Assembly (NCBI GenBank): GCA_001769505.1
Contig: MEOF01000047.1
Span: 19,479-83,478, forward strand
Direction: 5' to 3'
DNA: 64,000 bases
Source: Bacteroidetes bacterium GWF2_33_38
GTDB taxonomy: Bacteria > Bacteroidota > Bacteroidia > Bacteroidales > GWF2-33-38
Shown here piece after piece: positions 26,497-35,690 of the stretch. The position numbers were made by a program, and so were the translations under genes. Position 1 is the stretch's first letter, and each line of letters opens with the position of its first letter. The notes beneath the pieces were generated by a model that had not been told where the DNA came from, ran no database searches, and saw only the letters and a program-made list of their open reading frames with translations.

Positions 26497-26561
26497 GTCA
26501 TTTCGAGTTTACTGCAAGAAATCTCAAATCAGATTTCTCGTCGTTACTCACTCCGAATGAC
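26497..26561. repeat. Intergenic inverted-repeat element between dxr and rseP
   Basis: The outer arms GTCATTTCGAG (26497-26507) and CTCCGAATGAC (26551-26561) are inverted with two mismatches. The inner arms AAGAAATCT and AGATTTCTCG form a clean stem around a six-base loop. The sequence has the style of dispersed GTCATT-type intergenic hairpins known from Bacteroidota genomes. Only this copy was seen in the window. Confidence 0.6.
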
Positions 26562-26598
26562 TAACAAAAAATGAAACAAAAAACAAAAAATATAAAAA

Positions 26599-27921
26599 AT
26601 GGAAATATTAACCAAAACCTTACAATTTATTTTAAGCATTTCGATTCTTGTAATTCTCCACGAAGGAGGACATTTCTTTTTTGCAAGATTATTTAAAACT
26701 CGTGTCGAAAAATTCTATTTATTCTTCGACCCTTGGTTTTCGATATTCAAATTCAAAAAAGGCGACACAGAATACGGCATCGGCTGGCTTCCCCTTGGTG
26801 GATATGTAAAAATTTCGGGAATGATTGACGAATCGATGGACAAAGAGCAGATGAAACAAGAGCCACAACCTTATGAATTTCGCTCAAAAAAAACGTGGCA
26901 ACGATTGCTAATAATGCTCGGCGGAATTATGGTTAACTTTTTAACCGCTTTTGTTATTTATATTTTAATCCTTTTTACTTGGGGCGAAAGTTACTTACCA
27001 ACCGAAAATGCTAAATACGGTGTAATGTGCGATTCAACAGCACTAGAAATGGGAATGAAACATGGAGATAAAATTTTATTGGTTGATGGTGAAAAAATCG
27101 AAAATTTCAATAAAATAACTCACGATGTAATAATGAACAGTGCCAAAACAATTACCATCGAAAGAGACGGTCAGCAAATTACCTTAGATGTTCCTACTTC
27201 ATTGGTGGCAAAGCTAATCGAAAAACAAATGCAATTTGTTTCTCCACGTTTTCCATTTATTATCGAGCAAGTTAGCGATACTTCAATTGCTAAAAAAGCA
27301 GGATTTATGTCAGGAGATAAAATAATCGGTTTTGATTCACTTCCTATTCAGTTTTACGACCAAGTTCGCGAAGCCTTAATCACAAATAAAGGATCTGAAA
27401 AAGTTTTTACGATAATGAGAGGTGTAGATACATTAAATCTTGTTGTTGCCATTCCTCAATCGGCAACACTTGGAGTAACTGTAAATACAAATTTTGGAGA
27501 TTTTTTCGAATTTAAAACATTAGAATATGGTTTTTTTGAATCCATTCCTGCTGGATTTAATAAAGGATACGAAAGTACTACCAGTTATTTAAAACAATTT
27601 AAGTTGATGTTTAAGCCTGAAACGAAAGCCTATGAACATCTTGGAGGTTTTATTTCAATTGGAAATTTTTTCCCTGCAACTTGGGATTGGCGAATTTTTT
27701 GGAACATGACCGCATTTTTGTCCATCATATTAGCCATTATGAATGTGCTTCCTATTCCTGCCTTAGACGGTGGTCATGTAATGTTCTTGTTTTACGAAAT
27801 TATTACCGGAAAAAAACCAAGCGATAAATTCTTGGAATACACACAAATAGCAGGCATGATTTTAATTTTAGGTTTAGTATTGTTTGCCAATGCTAATGAC
27901 GTAATTAAATTGTTTAAATAA
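26599..27921 (+). CDS. rseP: Site-2 intramembrane metalloprotease RseP
   Basis: The 440-residue polytopic protease has zinc motif HEGGH at residues 21-25 in the first helix, a PDZ pair (about 125-220 and 225-300), and the distal Asp in NVLPIPALDGGHVMFLFYE near 387. It is the standard family layout. In other bacteria RseP cuts anti-sigma factors and leftover signal peptides inside the membrane. It is the gene downstream of dxr, a pairing common in many phyla. Confidence 0.96.
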   Translation: MEILTKTLQFILSISILVILHEGGHFFFARLFKTRVEKFYLFFDPWFSIFKFKKGDTEYGIGWLPLGGYVKISGMIDESMDKEQMKQEPQPYEFRSKKTWQRLLIMLGGIMVNFLTAFVIYILILFTWGESYLPTENAKYGVMCDSTALEMGMKHGDKILLVDGEKIENFNKITHDVIMNSAKTITIERDGQQITLDVPTSLVAKLIEKQMQFVSPRFPFIIEQVSDTSIAKKAGFMSGDKIIGFDSLPIQFYDQVREALITNKGSEKVFTIMRGVDTLNLVVAIPQSATLGVTVNTNFGDFFEFKTLEYGFFESIPAGFNKGYESTTSYLKQFKLMFKPETKAYEHLGGFISIGNFFPATWDWRIFWNMTAFLSIILAIMNVLPIPALDGGHVMFLFYEIITGKKPSDKFLEYTQIAGMILILGLVLFANANDVIKLFK

Positions 27922-28019
27922 ATGTTTGATTTCATAATATAGCTCATTGATTGAAGATTAACGAAGTAAAAAATCTAAAATCGTTTATCATTTTTCGATA
28001 TTCGTAATTCAATTTTAAA

Positions 28020-28505
28020 ATGTCACAAAATATAACCATATATACCGACGGAGCAGCTAAGGGAAATCCTGGTCCGGGTGGTTATGGAACGGTCTTAATT
28101 TCAGGACCCCATCGTAAAGAGCTTTCTGAAGGTTTTGAATTGACAACAAACAATAGAATGGAACTTTTAGCCGTTATTGTTGCATTAGAATCATTAAAAA
28201 ACGAAAATTCAATAGTTACCGTTTACACCGATTCAAAATATGTTGCCGATGCGGTTGAAAAAAAATGGGTTTTCGATTGGGAGAAAAAGGATTTTAATAA
28301 GAAAAAAAATCCAGACCTATGGAAACGATTTTTAATCGTTTATCGAAAACACAAAGTCAATTTTGTATGGATAAAAGGACATGCAAATATTAAAGAAAAT
28401 GAGCGGTGTGATCAACTGGCCGTTCAGGCTTGTAGCAAAAATAATTTATTGATTGACTACGGATATGTTGCACAAGAAAAAAATAATCAATTATCGTTCG
28501 ATTAA
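28020..28505 (+). CDS. rnhA: Ribonuclease HI
   Basis: RNase HI degrades RNA in RNA-DNA hybrids. The 161-residue protein has the four catalytic acids in order: Asp10 in IYTDGAAKGNPGPGGYG, Glu48 in NNRMELLAVI, Asp71 in VYTDSKYVADAV, and the late Asp in ENERCDQLAVQA. The length fits. The next gene starts inside its 3' end. With rnhB at 8594 the window encodes both RNase H types. Confidence 0.96.
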   Translation: MSQNITIYTDGAAKGNPGPGGYGTVLISGPHRKELSEGFELTTNNRMELLAVIVALESLKNENSIVTVYTDSKYVADAVEKKWVFDWEKKDFNKKKNPDLWKRFLIVYRKHKVNFVWIKGHANIKENERCDQLAVQACSKNNLLIDYGYVAQEKNNQLSFD

Positions 28506-29358
28506 TAGAATTTTATTCCTATTAATTTTTATGTTTTCTTCTTTTACATTCTTTTCTCAAGAAAAGAAAGATTCTATTTTTGTTCATTTCGATTACAATA
28601 AAAGCTCACTAGAATCTTCTGAGATTCAAAAAATAAATCGTTTCGTTGAGACATTTATTCAAGACTCTATTTTAAACATCTTTATTGAAGGGCATTGCGA
28701 CAATTCTGGAACCGACGAACATAACCATAAACTTTCAGCTTTTAGAACAAATACTGTTTCTGATATTTTATTACAAAGAATCAATAAAACAAATCTTATT
28801 TCTAATTCATTTGGCGAAACAAAACCCATTGCCTCTAATGAAACGGAGCAAGGAAAGGTACAGAATCGAAGAGTATTAATTGTTTGTAATCATATTGAAA
28901 AATTAGCCGAACCCGCTATTGTTACGCCGATAGTTAGTGCAGATACTTCGAAAAAAGAAGTAAAAATAAATGGAGAAAAAATAGAAATTGGCAAAAATAT
29001 AGTAATTAAAGATTTAAATTTTATCGGAGGTCGACATACTCTTGTACAAACAAGCGAATACGCACTTGAAAAACTATTAAGTGTTATGAAAGATAATCCA
29101 ACATTAGAAATTGAAATTCAGGGACATATATGCTGTTCTCCCCCCGATGAAGATGGCTGGGATTCCGACTCTCAAGACAATAATCTTTCAGTAAACCGAG
29201 CAAAAGCCATTTACGATTATTTGGTCGACCATGGCATCGATTCAAATCGAATGTCGTATAAAGGAATGATTGCTCGTTTCCCTCTTGTTAAGCCTGAATT
29301 AACAGAGTCTGACCGAAATAAAAATCGTCGCGTTGAAGTTAAAATTTTGAAATATTAG
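28465..29358 (+). CDS. OmpA-family protein with two OmpA-like domains
   Basis: The 297-residue secreted protein has a signal sequence (RILFLLIFMFSSFTFFSQEK), then a first OmpA-like domain (FVHFDYNKSSLE, IEGHCDNSGTDEHN, NRRVLIVC). A second, more typical one follows (IEIQGHICCSPPDEDGWDS, LSVNRAKAIYDYLVDHG, DRNKNRRVEVKIL). OmpA domains bind peptidoglycan and tether the envelope. Two Cys residues in the second domain's GHICCSPP are unusual. I start at the ATG 28465, inside rnhA. A TTG four codons earlier is the alternative. It converges with the next gene, overlapping by four bases. Confidence 0.88.
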   Translation: MLHKKKIINYRSINRILFLLIFMFSSFTFFSQEKKDSIFVHFDYNKSSLESSEIQKINRFVETFIQDSILNIFIEGHCDNSGTDEHNHKLSAFRTNTVSDILLQRINKTNLISNSFGETKPIASNETEQGKVQNRRVLIVCNHIEKLAEPAIVTPIVSADTSKKEVKINGEKIEIGKNIVIKDLNFIGGRHTLVQTSEYALEKLLSVMKDNPTLEIEIQGHICCSPPDEDGWDSDSQDNNLSVNRAKAIYDYLVDHGIDSNRMSYKGMIARFPLVKPELTESDRNKNRRVEVKILKY

Positions 29359-29786
29359 GCATTTATTTCTCTAATGATGTACACATCGTAATCGCCAAGA
29401 TATCCAAAACCATATTTTTTATAAAGCCCTATTGCATTTTTATTGTTTCGATGAACTTCTAGTTTTATTTGCATTTTCTTCTGCTTTGCAATTTTCAGCG
29501 ATTCTTCAACCAATGGCTTCGAATATCCTTTTCCTTGATATGCCGGGTCGATTCCAAAATGATGCAAATACAATCTTCGTCCATCATTCGTAAGCCATGA
29601 TGTTCCTATCAATACACTTGTTTCGACATCGTACATTACAAGTAAAAAACCACCAAATTTAATCGTTTTTAAAATTGTTTCTAAATTATCGCCTCTTTCG
29701 GGTTTTCCCAAATCAGTTTGTTTCCACAAGTCAATAACATCTTGATAATCTGACTCAATAAAGTTTCGAACAATATAATTTTTCAT
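29355..29786 (-). CDS. GNAT-family acetyltransferase
   Basis: The 143-residue protein has the GNAT fold: N-terminal IRNFIESDYQDVIDLWKQTDL-type helix, strand VLIGTSWLTN, acetyl-CoA binding motif A HFGIDPAYQGKGYSKPLVEE (about 86), and the motif B ending YKKYGFGYLGDYDVYI. The substrate is unknown. It overlaps the upstream 64-residue gene by four bases in the same direction, so the pair is translationally coupled. Confidence 0.92.
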   Translation of the reverse strand: MKNYIVRNFIESDYQDVIDLWKQTDLGKPERGDNLETILKTIKFGGFLLVMYDVETSVLIGTSWLTNDGRRLYLHHFGIDPAYQGKGYSKPLVEESLKIAKQKKMQIKLEVHRNNKNAIGLYKKYGFGYLGDYDVYIIREINA

Positions 29787-29977
29787 TTGTAAAATCGTTT
29801 TTCTTCGTATTTAAGTTCATCTAATATCTTAAGCTTTTCTTCGTTTGTAAATTTTGACCAATTTCTCTTTTCTTCAACAGTTCGATAACATCCTATGCAA
29901 TATTTTCTATCAACATCTAATTGACATATATTTTTGCATGGAGACAAGGTTTCTAAATAAATATTTGTATCTGCCAT
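29783..29977 (-). CDS. DUF1289 small cysteine-rich protein
   Basis: The 64-residue protein carries SPCKNICQLDVDRKYCIGCYRT (about residues 11-32) followed by VEEKRNWSKFTNEEKLKILDEL. The Cys pattern and the RT-E-x-x-W end are those of DUF1289 proteins, which often follow or precede small enzyme genes. I start it at 29977; longer in-frame starts add a hydrophobic non-conserved leader that looks non-coding. Function is unknown, and metal binding is likely from the four Cys. Confidence 0.85.
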   Translation of the reverse strand: MADTNIYLETLSPCKNICQLDVDRKYCIGCYRTVEEKRNWSKFTNEEKLKILDELKYEEKRFYK

Positions 29978-30083
29978 AAATCTTTCTTTCGTAATGTAAA
30001 AGTAAAAATTATTGAGGGCAAACATAGACTCTTCAAAATGTTTTCTAAAAATTAATACTAAATTCGTTTTAAAATATAATACC

Positions 30084-31067
30084 ATGAACTCATTCAGAAC
30101 AATTGTTGAAACGCCTAAATACAAAATTAACATCTCGCATGACTCAAATATACTGATGTTAGGGTCGTGCTTTACCGAAAATATAGGGAGTAATTTGCAA
30201 AAATTATTGTTCAAGGTTGAGATTAATCCTTTCGGAATAATTTACAACCCTATTTCGATAAAGAATAGTTTAGAAATTCTAATCGAAAATCAAAAATTTA
30301 CTAACTCGGATTTAAAATTCTACAACGAGAGGTGGTTCACTTATTTTCATCACAGCCGTTTCTCAAACGCCAACGCAGAAGATTGCTTATTAAATATAAA
30401 TCAAGCGATTAATGCTGGAAATGAAGTTCTTAAAAAAGCCGACATTTTGCTTATTACTTTTGGAACCGCTCGTGTTTATCGATTAATCGAATCGGGAAAT
30501 ATTGTATCAAATTGTCACAAGCAACCGGCAAGTTTATTCTCAAACGAATTGCTACGTGTTGAAAATATTATTTCTGAATATTCGCAGTTGATAGTATCGC
30601 TAAAAAAATTTAACCCCAATATTAATATTATTTTTACGATAAGTCCTATTCGACATTGGAAAGATGGAGCTCACGAAAATCAAATTAGTAAATCAACTCT
30701 TTTTCTTGCAATATATAATTTAACTAAAAGTTTTAACAATATCATTTATTTTCCTGCTTATGAGATTTTTATGGACGATCTTCGCGATTATCGTTTTTAC
30801 GCCGAAGATATGCTTCATCCGAACGAAATAGGAATTAAATATGTTTGGGATATTTTTTCAAAAGCATTTTTAAGCGGATCAACTCAAAAAATTATATCTG
30901 AAATCGAAAATCTTAATCAAGCGGCAAATCATCGCCCATTTAACACAAAATCAGACAAATACAAAACATTTATTTCCAATAATATAAAGAAAATTACAGA
31001 ACTAGAAACATCAAATCTTGATATTGATTTTGAACCTTTGAAATCCCAATTTATAAATTTGCTTTAA
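30084..31067 (+). CDS. GSCFA domain protein
   Basis: The 327-residue protein opens with FRTIVETPKYKINISHDSNI and the motif LMLGSCFTENIG, where GSCF(A/T) gives the family its name. PFGIIYNPISI follows, as in other GSCFA proteins, and later ITFGTARVYR and TISPIRHWKDGAHENQISKS (near 210). The fold is related to SGNH hydrolases and the conserved Ser and His fit that, but no substrate is known. The start at 30084 puts the motif at the usual position; the frame extends upstream to 30012 without conserved sequence. Confidence 0.9.
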   Translation: MNSFRTIVETPKYKINISHDSNILMLGSCFTENIGSNLQKLLFKVEINPFGIIYNPISIKNSLEILIENQKFTNSDLKFYNERWFTYFHHSRFSNANAEDCLLNINQAINAGNEVLKKADILLITFGTARVYRLIESGNIVSNCHKQPASLFSNELLRVENIISEYSQLIVSLKKFNPNINIIFTISPIRHWKDGAHENQISKSTLFLAIYNLTKSFNNIIYFPAYEIFMDDLRDYRFYAEDMLHPNEIGIKYVWDIFSKAFLSGSTQKIISEIENLNQAANHRPFNTKSDKYKTFISNNIKKITELETSNLDIDFEPLKSQFINLL

Positions 31068-31260
31068 TTCTGCTAAAAAACATATTGCAATTGTATTTTA
31101 GGATATTATTTTTGAAAAAAATGAAAGAAGAAACAATTGAAAGATATTGTAAATAAAAAAATAGGAAAAATGGAAATAAGGTTATGCGGAAATAAATTAA
31201 GAAACAATTTCTTTTACTTATACCTCTAAATTCTATTTACATTCTAAACTTTAAACTAAT

Positions 31261-31710
31261 ATGACAAAAAGAGAAAGCATAAACGATTTTTTGAATGCAA
31301 AAAAGTTTGCAATGGTTGGTGTTTCAACCAATAAAAATAAATTTGGATATGTAATTTTTAAAGAATTGCGTGAAAAAGGATTTGAAATTTGTCCAATTCA
31401 TCGCACAGCAACTGAAATTGATGGAGTAAAATGTTACAAATCGGTTGATGAAATTCCTTCGGATTTTGAAAAATTGTATCTGTTAACTCAAAAAACTCAA
31501 ACCAACGAAATTTTAACTCAAGCAAGCCGAAAAGGATTGAAACATATTTGGGTTCAACAAATGTCGCACACAGCTGAAACCGAGAAAATTGCAAAAGAAA
31601 ACAATGTGAATTTAATTCATAAATCTTGCATTTTTATGTTTGCAAATCCTGTTCACATTCATAAATTTCATCGAAATATTATGAGTTTTTTCGGAAAATT
31701 ACCAAAGTAA
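31261..31710 (+). CDS. CoA-binding domain protein (YccU-like)
   Basis: The 149-residue single-domain Rossmann-like protein has KKFAMVGVSTNKNKFGYVIF (nucleotide-binding loop at residues 14-33), GFEICPIHRTATEIDGVKCY, and later KHIWVQQMSHTAETEKIAKE, ending in a conserved-looking KSCIFMFANP. It belongs to the small CoA_binding_2 group whose cellular role is not known. It stands alone, with nothing I recognise in the 193 bases upstream. Confidence 0.9.
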   Translation: MTKRESINDFLNAKKFAMVGVSTNKNKFGYVIFKELREKGFEICPIHRTATEIDGVKCYKSVDEIPSDFEKLYLLTQKTQTNEILTQASRKGLKHIWVQQMSHTAETEKIAKENNVNLIHKSCIFMFANPVHIHKFHRNIMSFFGKLPK

Positions 31711-31755
31711 AGTTCGATTGGAAGATTAAAAGATTTGAAGATTGAAATACAAATC

Positions 31756-31792
31756 AAATTCCCTCTTGGAGAAGAGGGTTAGGGAGATTGAA
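31756..31792. repeat. Dispersed intergenic repeat copy A
   Basis: CCCTCTT-GGAG-AAGAGGG makes a perfect seven-bp hairpin (31761-31778), followed by TTAGGGAGATTGAA. The same unit recurs at 34216 and 35635 in front of the later genes of this operon. Confidence 0.75.
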
Positions 31793-31832
31793 TAAAGTAA
31801 CTCGGACATTCTTGTCCGATAAAAATTAAAAT

Positions 31833-32576
31833 ATGAAAAATTTAACATTAACATTCATTTTCATTGCATTAGCAATTGTAACACAAGCACAAACTGCAAC
31901 AGAAATCATAAAAAAATCGGAAGATAAAGCTCGTGGCGAAAGTAGCATAATGTCAATGACAATGAAAATTGTTCGTCCAACTTATGAGCGTTCGGTTTCG
32001 TTCAAATCGTGGGGAAAAGGTTTAGAATATTCGATGACTTTGGTTACCGCACCTGCAAAAGAAAAAGGTCAAACTTTTTTGAAACTTAAAAACGATTTAT
32101 GGAGTTGGAACCCAACTATTGCAAGAATGATAAAACTTCCATCATCAATGATGTCGCAAGGTTGGATGGGTTCTGATTTCACGAATGATGATGTGATGAA
32201 AGAAACTTCCATTGTAGTTGATTACGAACCAACTTTGGTTGGAACCGAAACCGTTGCTGGAAAATCGTGTTACAAAATCAAACTAAAAGCAAAAGAAAAC
32301 GCAGCTGTGGTTTGGGGAAGCATTATGATTTGGATTACAAAAGACACATATCTTCAACTAAAAACTCAATATTTTGATGAAGATAATGAACTTATAAAAA
32401 CCGAAATTGCATCAGAAATTAAAAAAATGGACGACCGCGAAATTCCTACAAAATTTGAAATAATTCCCGAAGATAACAAAGGAAATAGAACTATTGTAAC
32501 TATTGATGCTGTTGATTTTAATGTTCAAATTGAAGATAGTTTTTTCTCACAACAAAAAATGAAAAGTGTGAGATAG
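31833..32576 (+). CDS. Outer-membrane lipoprotein-sorting-like protein (LolA fold)
   Basis: The 247-residue secreted protein has a signal peptide (TLTFIFIALAIVTQAQ) followed by ATEIIKKSEDKARGESSIMS. Its central SWGKGLEYSMTLVTAPAKEKGQTFLKL and WSWNPTIARMIKLPSSMMSQGWMGSDF motif are those of the LolA-like proteins that accompany ABC or RND exporters in Bacteroidota. It probably carries a lipid or lipoprotein across the periplasm. It is followed by two permeases, an ATPase and a barrel protein, so it looks like part of one export machine rather than the general LolA. Confidence 0.87.
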   Translation: MKNLTLTFIFIALAIVTQAQTATEIIKKSEDKARGESSIMSMTMKIVRPTYERSVSFKSWGKGLEYSMTLVTAPAKEKGQTFLKLKNDLWSWNPTIARMIKLPSSMMSQGWMGSDFTNDDVMKETSIVVDYEPTLVGTETVAGKSCYKIKLKAKENAAVVWGSIMIWITKDTYLQLKTQYFDEDNELIKTEIASEIKKMDDREIPTKFEIIPEDNKGNRTIVTIDAVDFNVQIEDSFFSQQKMKSVR

Positions 32577-32656
32577 AAAGAGAAGAACTAAAAGTGAAAA
32601 GTTAAAAAATCAATTCAACATTTCAACTTATCAACCTATAAACTCATAAACCAAAA

Positions 32657-34078
32657 ATGAACTTTATAAACTTACGTTTAGCTTGGCGAAACATTTGGCG
32701 AAATAAACGACGAACAATTATAACCGCTTCGTCAATTATGTTTGCAATATTTTTTGCATTAATAATGCGAAGTCAACAGCTTGGTGCTTACCAAAATATG
32801 ACCGATAGTATTGTGAAAACCTACACCGGTTTTATTCAAATTCACGCAAAAGGATTTTGGAAAGACAAAACTCTTGAATATTTGTTCGAAAACGACGAGA
32901 AATTATTGAACAAAATTTCAGAAAATGAACACGTTACAATGCTTGTTCCACATTTCGAAAGTTTTGCATTAGCGTCGGCAGGTTTACAAACAAAAGTTGC
33001 TTTGGTTACCGGAATTGATGCCGAAAAAGAAAACCAAATGAACAAATTAAGTGAGAAAATTGTAAAATTTCGAATTACAAAATCAATTTTCGAAAAACTT
33101 TCAAAAAATGGAATTCCACAAAATATTTTAAAAACTATTGAAGAAAGCCGTAGAACTTCGTTTGTGAGCGAAATTGATGCAGAAAAACGTTTGACAAAAT
33201 CGATTGGCGAAGAAGCCACTAAAAAATATTTGAAACAAATTTTAAAAGCATCAAAAATTGAAAGCAATTATTTCAAAAATTCCGATAAAGGCGTTTTGGT
33301 TGGCGACCGTTTAGCAACTTTTTTGAAATTGCAAGTTGGCGACACGCTTGTGCTTATGGGACAAGGATTTCAAGGCGTAAGTGCAGCAGGAGTTTTTCCA
33401 ATTTTAGGAATTGTGAAAATTCCAAATCCCGAATTAGATAATCAAATGATTTATATGCCATTACAAGCTTGTCAGGAATTTTATTCGGCTGAAAATTTAT
33501 TGACTTCAATTTCTATAAACATCGATAATTCATCAAATATGGATGAAGTGAAAACTCAAATTTCGAGTTTTATGAATTCCGATAAATATGAAATTATGAC
33601 TTGGAAAGAAATGCTGAAAGAATTGGTGCAACAAATTGAAAGTGATAATTATAGCGGATTAATTATGCTTTGGATTTTATATTTAATTGTTGGATTTGGA
33701 GTTTTTGGAACTGTTTTAATGATGACTGCCGAACGTCAAAAAGAATTTGGAGTAATGGTTGCACTTGGAATGCAAAAACGAAAATTAGTTGTCATCGTTT
33801 TCATCGAACTTTTAATTCTTGCATTTATCGGAATTTTGGCAGGAATTTTATTGAGTTTGCCAATAATTCGCTTCTATGTTGTAAACCCAATTGAACTCAC
33901 AGGCGAAATGGCCGATATGATGGAAAGTTATGGAATGGAAGCAGTTATGCCTTTTGCTTGGCAAGTCGATTATTTTGTAAAACAAAGTATTTCAGTCACT
34001 TTCGTGATATTATTAGCCATAATTTATCCTTTGATAAAAATTTTGGGAATAAATACAATGAAAGCTTTACGGGGTTAG
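32657..34078 (+). CDS. ABC transporter permease, FtsX/MacB-type
   Basis: The 473-residue permease has the LolC/LolE/MacB design: one N-terminal helix after LRLAWRNIWRNKRRTI, a large periplasmic domain (about 50-330), and three C-terminal helices (about 340-365, 385-410, 440-465). AERQKEFGVMVALGMQKRKL near 375 is the coupling-helix motif of this family. It pairs with the second permease at 34316 and the ATPase at 35691. Confidence 0.92.
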   Translation: MNFINLRLAWRNIWRNKRRTIITASSIMFAIFFALIMRSQQLGAYQNMTDSIVKTYTGFIQIHAKGFWKDKTLEYLFENDEKLLNKISENEHVTMLVPHFESFALASAGLQTKVALVTGIDAEKENQMNKLSEKIVKFRITKSIFEKLSKNGIPQNILKTIEESRRTSFVSEIDAEKRLTKSIGEEATKKYLKQILKASKIESNYFKNSDKGVLVGDRLATFLKLQVGDTLVLMGQGFQGVSAAGVFPILGIVKIPNPELDNQMIYMPLQACQEFYSAENLLTSISINIDNSSNMDEVKTQISSFMNSDKYEIMTWKEMLKELVQQIESDNYSGLIMLWILYLIVGFGVFGTVLMMTAERQKEFGVMVALGMQKRKLVVIVFIELLILAFIGILAGILLSLPIIRFYVVNPIELTGEMADMMESYGMEAVMPFAWQVDYFVKQSISVTFVILLAIIYPLIKILGINTMKALRG

Positions 34079-34126
34079 TTGAAAGTTTGTAAAGTTTTAA
34101 AGTTTATAAAGTTGGGGAAAGAAATC

Positions 34127-34249
34127 AGGAGACAGAATTCTGAATTCAGAAGTTGGAAATTAGAAGTTAGACTTTAGAAATTAGAAAAATATTAAATTGA
34201 AAATGAAATCTAATTCCCTCTTGGCGAAGAGGGTTAGGGAGATTGAAAA
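34127..34249. repeat. Dispersed intergenic repeat copy B (long form)
   Basis: About 120 bases in the 237-base gap between the two permease genes. It starts AGGAGACAGAATTC, passes through runs of GAAGTTGGAAATT, and ends in the CCCTCTTGGCGAAGAGGG hairpin (34216-34233) plus TTAGGGAGATTGAA. It matches copy C at 35560 almost throughout. Confidence 0.8.
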
Positions 34250-34315
34250 ACATTAAAATTGAAAACAAAACCTTAAAAATATTTAACTTTATGGACTTTA
34301 TAAACTTTTAACTTT

Positions 34316-35542
34316 ATGATTAATAGTATTTCTTGGAAAAATATATGGCGAAACAAACTTCGTAGTTTGGTAATAATCACCGCAATTGCATTTGGAGTTA
34401 TGGCGGGAGTTTTTTCAGCTGCAATGACAAACGGAATGTTCGATAGTAGAATTGCATCGGCAATTGAACTCGAAAGTTCTAATATTCAAATTCATAACTC
34501 AAAATATCTCGAAAATAAAGAAAGTTATTATTTCATAGAAAATGCAGATAGTATTTTAGAAGTTGTGAAACAAAATCCGAATGTAAAATCTGCTTCAAAA
34601 AGAATAAAAATCACAGCAATGGCAAACACTTCAGCTTCGGGAGCAGGAGTTATGCTTTATGGAATTGAACCCGACATTGAAAAAAATGTTACCAAAATAT
34701 CCGAAAAAATTGCAGATAGTTTAGGAACTTATTTTAAAGCAAAAAGTAAAAATCAAATCGTAATTAGTTCAAAATTAGCCGAAAAGCTGAAAGTTAAATT
34801 GAAATCAAAAATTGTGTTAACTGTTCAATCTTTAGACGGAACAATGGTGAATTCGGCATTTAAAGTGGTTGGAATTTTCAAAACAAGCAATTCTGCTTTC
34901 GACGAAATGACAGTTTTTGTAAAATATCAAGACATTGCAAATATCATAAATTTAGATGCAACAAAAGCTCACGAAATAGCCATTTTACTTAAAGAAAATC
35001 AAAAATCTGACGAAGTTGCAACACAACTAAAAAGCAAATTCAAATCACTAAATGTGATGACTTGGAAAGAAATTCAGCCCGAAGTTGGAATGGTTGCCGA
35101 AATGTTGAATTTTTCGCTATACATTTTTATGATAATAATTCTGTTTGCTTTGGGGTTTGGAATTGTAAACACAATGTTAATGGTTGTTCTTGAGCGAGTT
35201 AAAGAAATTGGAATGTTGATGGCAATTGGAATGAACCGAATGCGAGTTTTTAAAATGATTATGTTAGAAACCGTATATCTTTCGCTCACAGGCGGAGTTG
35301 TTGGAATGATTTTGGGTGCAGGAATTATTAATTTCTTTGGAAAAACTGGAATTGATTTATCAATTTATGCAGAAGGTTTGAACAATATTGGATATGCTTC
35401 GATAATTTATCCATCAATTGGCTTTGATTATTATATAAATACTGTAATTATGGTTATTTTAACAGGAATTATTGCATCGCTTTATCCTGCTAGAAAAGCT
35501 TTGAAATTAAACCCTGCCGAAGCAGTTAGAACGGAAATTTAG
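34316..35542 (+). CDS. ABC transporter permease, FtsX/MacB-type
   Basis: The 408-residue permease is similar in layout to the one at 32657: N-terminal SWKNIWRNKLRSLVIITAIA, a periplasmic domain, and three C-terminal helices. The coupling motif is LERVKEIGMLMAIGMNRMRV near 295. The end, SLYPARKALKLNPAEAVRTE, is the family's typical tail. The two permeases likely form a heterodimer, as LolC-LolE do. Confidence 0.93.
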   Translation: MINSISWKNIWRNKLRSLVIITAIAFGVMAGVFSAAMTNGMFDSRIASAIELESSNIQIHNSKYLENKESYYFIENADSILEVVKQNPNVKSASKRIKITAMANTSASGAGVMLYGIEPDIEKNVTKISEKIADSLGTYFKAKSKNQIVISSKLAEKLKVKLKSKIVLTVQSLDGTMVNSAFKVVGIFKTSNSAFDEMTVFVKYQDIANIINLDATKAHEIAILLKENQKSDEVATQLKSKFKSLNVMTWKEIQPEVGMVAEMLNFSLYIFMIIILFALGFGIVNTMLMVVLERVKEIGMLMAIGMNRMRVFKMIMLETVYLSLTGGVVGMILGAGIINFFGKTGIDLSIYAEGLNNIGYASIIYPSIGFDYYINTVIMVILTGIIASLYPARKALKLNPAEAVRTEI

Positions 35543-35559
35543 GAAAGAATTCAGAATAC

Positions 35560-35668
35560 AGGAGACAGAATTCAGAAGTTGGAAATTTGAAGTTAGAAAT
35601 TTGAAAAAATAAAAATTGAAATCGAAATCTAATTCCCTCTTGGCGAAGAGGGTTAGGGAGATTGAAAT
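35560..35668. repeat. Dispersed intergenic repeat copy C (long form)
   Basis: It starts AGGAGACAGAATTCAGAAG and ends in the CCCTCTTGGCGAAGAGGG hairpin (35635-35652) and TTAGGGAGATTGAAA. It is near-identical to copy B at 34127 apart from a few small indels, and stops 23 bases before the ATPase start. Confidence 0.8.
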
Positions 35669-35690
35669 GAAAAGTTAAAATATTGAAAAT

